From contig MU603948.1 of assembly GCA_025201845.1 (NCBI GenBank), positions 1 through 64,000 of the forward strand: DNA of 64,000 nucleotides, written 5' to 3'. Positions 62,405 through 64,000 of this stretch are shown here, one piece after another; the stretch's first letter is position 1, and each line of letters opens with the position of its first letter. A program made the position numbers and the translations under genes. The notes below the pieces were generated by a model. The model was not told the origin of the DNA. It saw nothing but the letters and a program-made list of their open reading frames with translations, and did no database searches. This DNA comes from Martensiomyces pterosporus (taxonomy: Eukaryota; Kickxellomycota; Kickxellomycetes; Kickxellales; Kickxellaceae).

Positions 62405-62656
62405 TCAGAAGTGGGAGAGGGCGGGCGTGGTGTTTGATCCGACGAGGACGGGGCTTGAGTACAAGTGGCCCAGGGCGTCTTCAGCACTGCCGCCGTTGGC
62501 AACACTCTTCAGCTTTCCGCTGCGAGCATGCTCGGGTGCCAGAGTGTCGAGCGAGCCGGCGGTGCTTGCAGCATCGGATTCAGCGGCTGTGGCCTTGGCG
62601 TTCTTGTCGCCCTTCTTTGAGGTGAGCTTGGCGAGAGTGGACTTGAGAATAGTCAT
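62405..62656 (-). CDS. small hypothetical protein A of a paralogous pair
   Basis: An 83-residue product from the ATG at 62656. It begins MTILKSTLAKLTSKKGDKN, so the N terminus is basic and amphipathic; the middle is Ser/Ala/Asp-rich, and the C-terminal half holds TLAPEHARS and NGGSAEDALGHLY. The last two blocks recur in the product at 63460-63738, so the two are paralogues. A TATATAAA box lies 92 bp upstream of the ATG, which supports a real gene. The frame is open upstream of the ATG but that part includes the TATA box. I recognise no family; small size and a strong TATA suggest an inducible gene, as inference. Confidence 0.65.
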   Translation of the reverse strand: MTILKSTLAKLTSKKGDKNAKATAAESDAASTAGSLDTLAPEHARSGKLKSVANGGSAEDALGHLYSSPVLVGSNTTPALSHF

Positions 62657-62747
62657 TTTCGTGTCTAGGTAGCTGAGGTTGAGGCTGTGTGCATGTAGCT
62701 GGCTGCTGTTGATGGTGTCGGGGCTGGGGTGTTCTGTGGGGAGGGGG

Positions 62748-62755
62748 TTTATATA
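62748..62755 (-). promoter_or_regulatory. TATA box of small gene A
   Basis: TATATAAA on the minus strand, 92 bp before the ATG at 62656, followed by CCCC/CT-rich sequence that includes one CCCCT core like a yeast stress-response element. Confidence 0.65.
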
Positions 62756-63459
62756 TGCGGCGAGCCACTGGTGCCCCCAGGCGCGCGTGCTCCTTTCTCT
62801 CCACCCGCCATTTCTTGGCGACTTGCTGTCGCAGCCTATCAGCTCAGCCAAGAAATAAAGAATAGAAATCTCGATGCGCCATGGCCGTAGCAATGGCCGG
62901 ATAAACAGGAAGGAAATCAAAAGGTGCTCCCTACTCGTAGTTCCAACAATACCGGAAACTCCTTCCCTGCGGCCACCGGAGGTGGCCATGACCTGCACAA
63001 GACGATCATCCTTCTCCTAGCTTTGGTATTTTGAGAAACCCTTTGGGTAGGAGGAAAAAAACAGACAGGCCATTTTTGTCGCTGGTGAATGAATGTAGAC
63101 ACGTGCATGGCTTTTACATGAGTGCGCTGCTGCGGCAGCACTATGTGTGCGACCCGGGTTTTGCTGCACGCCACTTGCTATGTATGTTGGTGAGACCATA
63201 CTCGTTTGCTTGGCATTGCTGGCCATCTCGATGGGTAGGGGCGCTGTCGCCACCGTCGCCCTTGGCCCCACCTTCAGCAGCGACAGCGCCAGAAACAAGA
63301 ACACGGCGTGGCTCCTTGGTGGCTGTGGCAAGCGCACACGTTTTTCTGGATGGCACATGCTATAACTGAGGTGCTTATTTAGCACTTGTATTGGATATAT
63401 GTGAATGAATGGATAGAGCTAGTGGGTGGAATGGTAGCAGGGAAAGCTACACGCCGTCC
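62756..63459. other. intergenic between the two small paralogues
   Basis: About 700 bp serving as upstream region of small gene A and 3' flank of small gene B. No supported ORF or RNA was seen. Confidence 0.55.
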
Positions 63460-63738
63460 TTATATCTGCGGCATGAAGCCGGGACCCCCGTTGCCAGTAA
63501 TGGGCTTGTCATGAAGGAGGTGCGAGAGCGCATCCGCCGCACTGCCGCCGTTTCCGGCCGAAGCTACACCAGAGGAAGATGCCGACCTTGGTTCCGGCCT
63601 AAGAGTTGAAGCCGACGAGAATACACTATTAGCATCCGCATCTCTCGCTCCAGTAGCGTGTGCACGATCGTTCGATGAGATGTTGCTGCGTGCCGCCGAG
63701 TCGCTGCTGCCGTTTCTCTCACGCCGCGAAAATATCAT
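63460..63738 (-). CDS. small hypothetical protein B of a paralogous pair
   Basis: A 92-residue product from the ATG at 63738. It starts MIFSRRERNGSSDSAARSN, basic then Ser/Asn-rich, and carries STLRPEPRS and NGGSAADALSHLL in the same order and spacing as the product at 62405-62656, ending GPGFMPQI. A TATAAAAA box is 104 bp upstream. Orientation, size, motif order and promoter layout all match gene A, so this is a tandem duplicate that has diverged. I recognise no family. The conserved NGGSAxDALxHL block is probably the functional core; the remainder looks disordered. Confidence 0.65.
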   Translation of the reverse strand: MIFSRRERNGSSDSAARSNISSNDRAHATGARDADANSVFSSASTLRPEPRSASSSGVASAGNGGSAADALSHLLHDKPITGNGGPGFMPQI

Positions 63739-64000
63739 TGTTCTGGATATGCTGATATGTGGATTGGAATGCGCTTCAAACAAAGAGCGGGCTTGGATGT
63801 AGAAATACACGGCCACCGGGATTTGTATCCCTGACGCCTCCTTTTTATACCGTGGCGATGGGCGGGCGAGGTGACTTGAAAGAGACAGGTTAGAATTTTT
63901 GGCGGTATTTTTTTTTTTTTGCCAAGAATCGGCTTTCCATGGGACTGCTGCATATCTCGCCCTCCATTTTCTATTTGAATCAAATGTTGCAACAATGCAC
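63739..64000. other. upstream region of small gene B to the window edge
   Basis: 262 bp containing the TATA box of gene B and a 14-base T run (about 63907-63920). No gene is visible before the window ends. Confidence 0.6.
63842..63849 (-). promoter_or_regulatory. TATA box of small gene B
   Basis: TATAAAAA on the minus strand, 104 bp before the ATG at 63738, at nearly the same distance as in the neighbouring paralogue. Confidence 0.65.

Noticed and set aside
1..64000. tRNA or rRNA genes
   Set aside because: I looked by eye for B-box-like GGTTCRA motifs with a matching A box and found none convincing. A tRNAscan run would decide.

Overview
This window looks like nuclear DNA of a fungus. It has closely packed protein genes on both strands, short GT-AG introns that can be placed by phase, TATA boxes, Q-rich transcription factors and a strongly fungal gene set (Kar2/BiP ending in HDEL, sphingolipid C9-methyltransferase, Kes1/Osh-type protein, Swi1, Psr-type phosphatase). 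An XRCC2-like RAD51 paralogue, a METTL25-type methyltransferase, a citramalyl-CoA lyase-like gene and a DUF1703-type fragment argue against an ascomycete yeast. They fit an early-diverging lineage, perhaps Kickxellomycotina; that placement is inference. No rRNA, tRNA or CRISPR was seen.

Layout. 0.2-0.7 kb: truncated DUF1703/PD-(D/E)XK fragment beside a 16-bp triple repeat. 0.8-8.9 kb: copper P-type ATPase (-), SNW1/Prp45 (-), KTI12 (+). 9.7-15.5 kb: SKP1 (+), PGS1 (+), OGG1 (-), two-exon METTL25-like gene (+). 15.5-20.7 kb: a small orphan ORF and a three-exon Psr/NIF-type phosphatase gene, interrupted by a 10-N gap whose flanks repeat the same ~590 bp. 20.8-26.7 kb: mitochondrial helical-repeat-like protein, sphingolipid C9-methyltransferase and XRCC2-like gene, all (-). 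27.3-35.7 kb: CLYBL-like and carnitine acyltransferase (+), then SLU7, NT5D-type 5'-nucleotidase and a two-exon PA-TM-RING ligase (-). 36.6-44.4 kb: RRS1 (+), BiP (-), an orphan (+) and a GH36 raffinose-synthase/alpha-galactosidase-like gene (+). 44.4-57.9 kb: very large PPR-like protein (-), three-exon Osh protein (+), ARID protein Swi1 (+). 59.2-63.7 kb: BED zinc-finger gene running directly into a nitrilase gene, then two small paralogous genes on the minus strand.

The genes are mostly housekeeping and do not form one pathway. Loose themes are mitochondria (PGS1, CLYBL, CRAT, NT5D and PPR-like proteins, possibly an OGG1 isoform), splicing (SNW1, SLU7), DNA repair (OGG1, XRCC2), ER and membranes (BiP, sphingolipid methylation, Osh, PA-TM-RING) and ubiquitin (SKP1, RING). 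The points most worth a second look are the possible BED-nitrilase in-frame fusion, the small paralogue pair with matching TATA promoters, the gap-associated duplication, and a series of exact tandem duplications confined to non-coding DNA.
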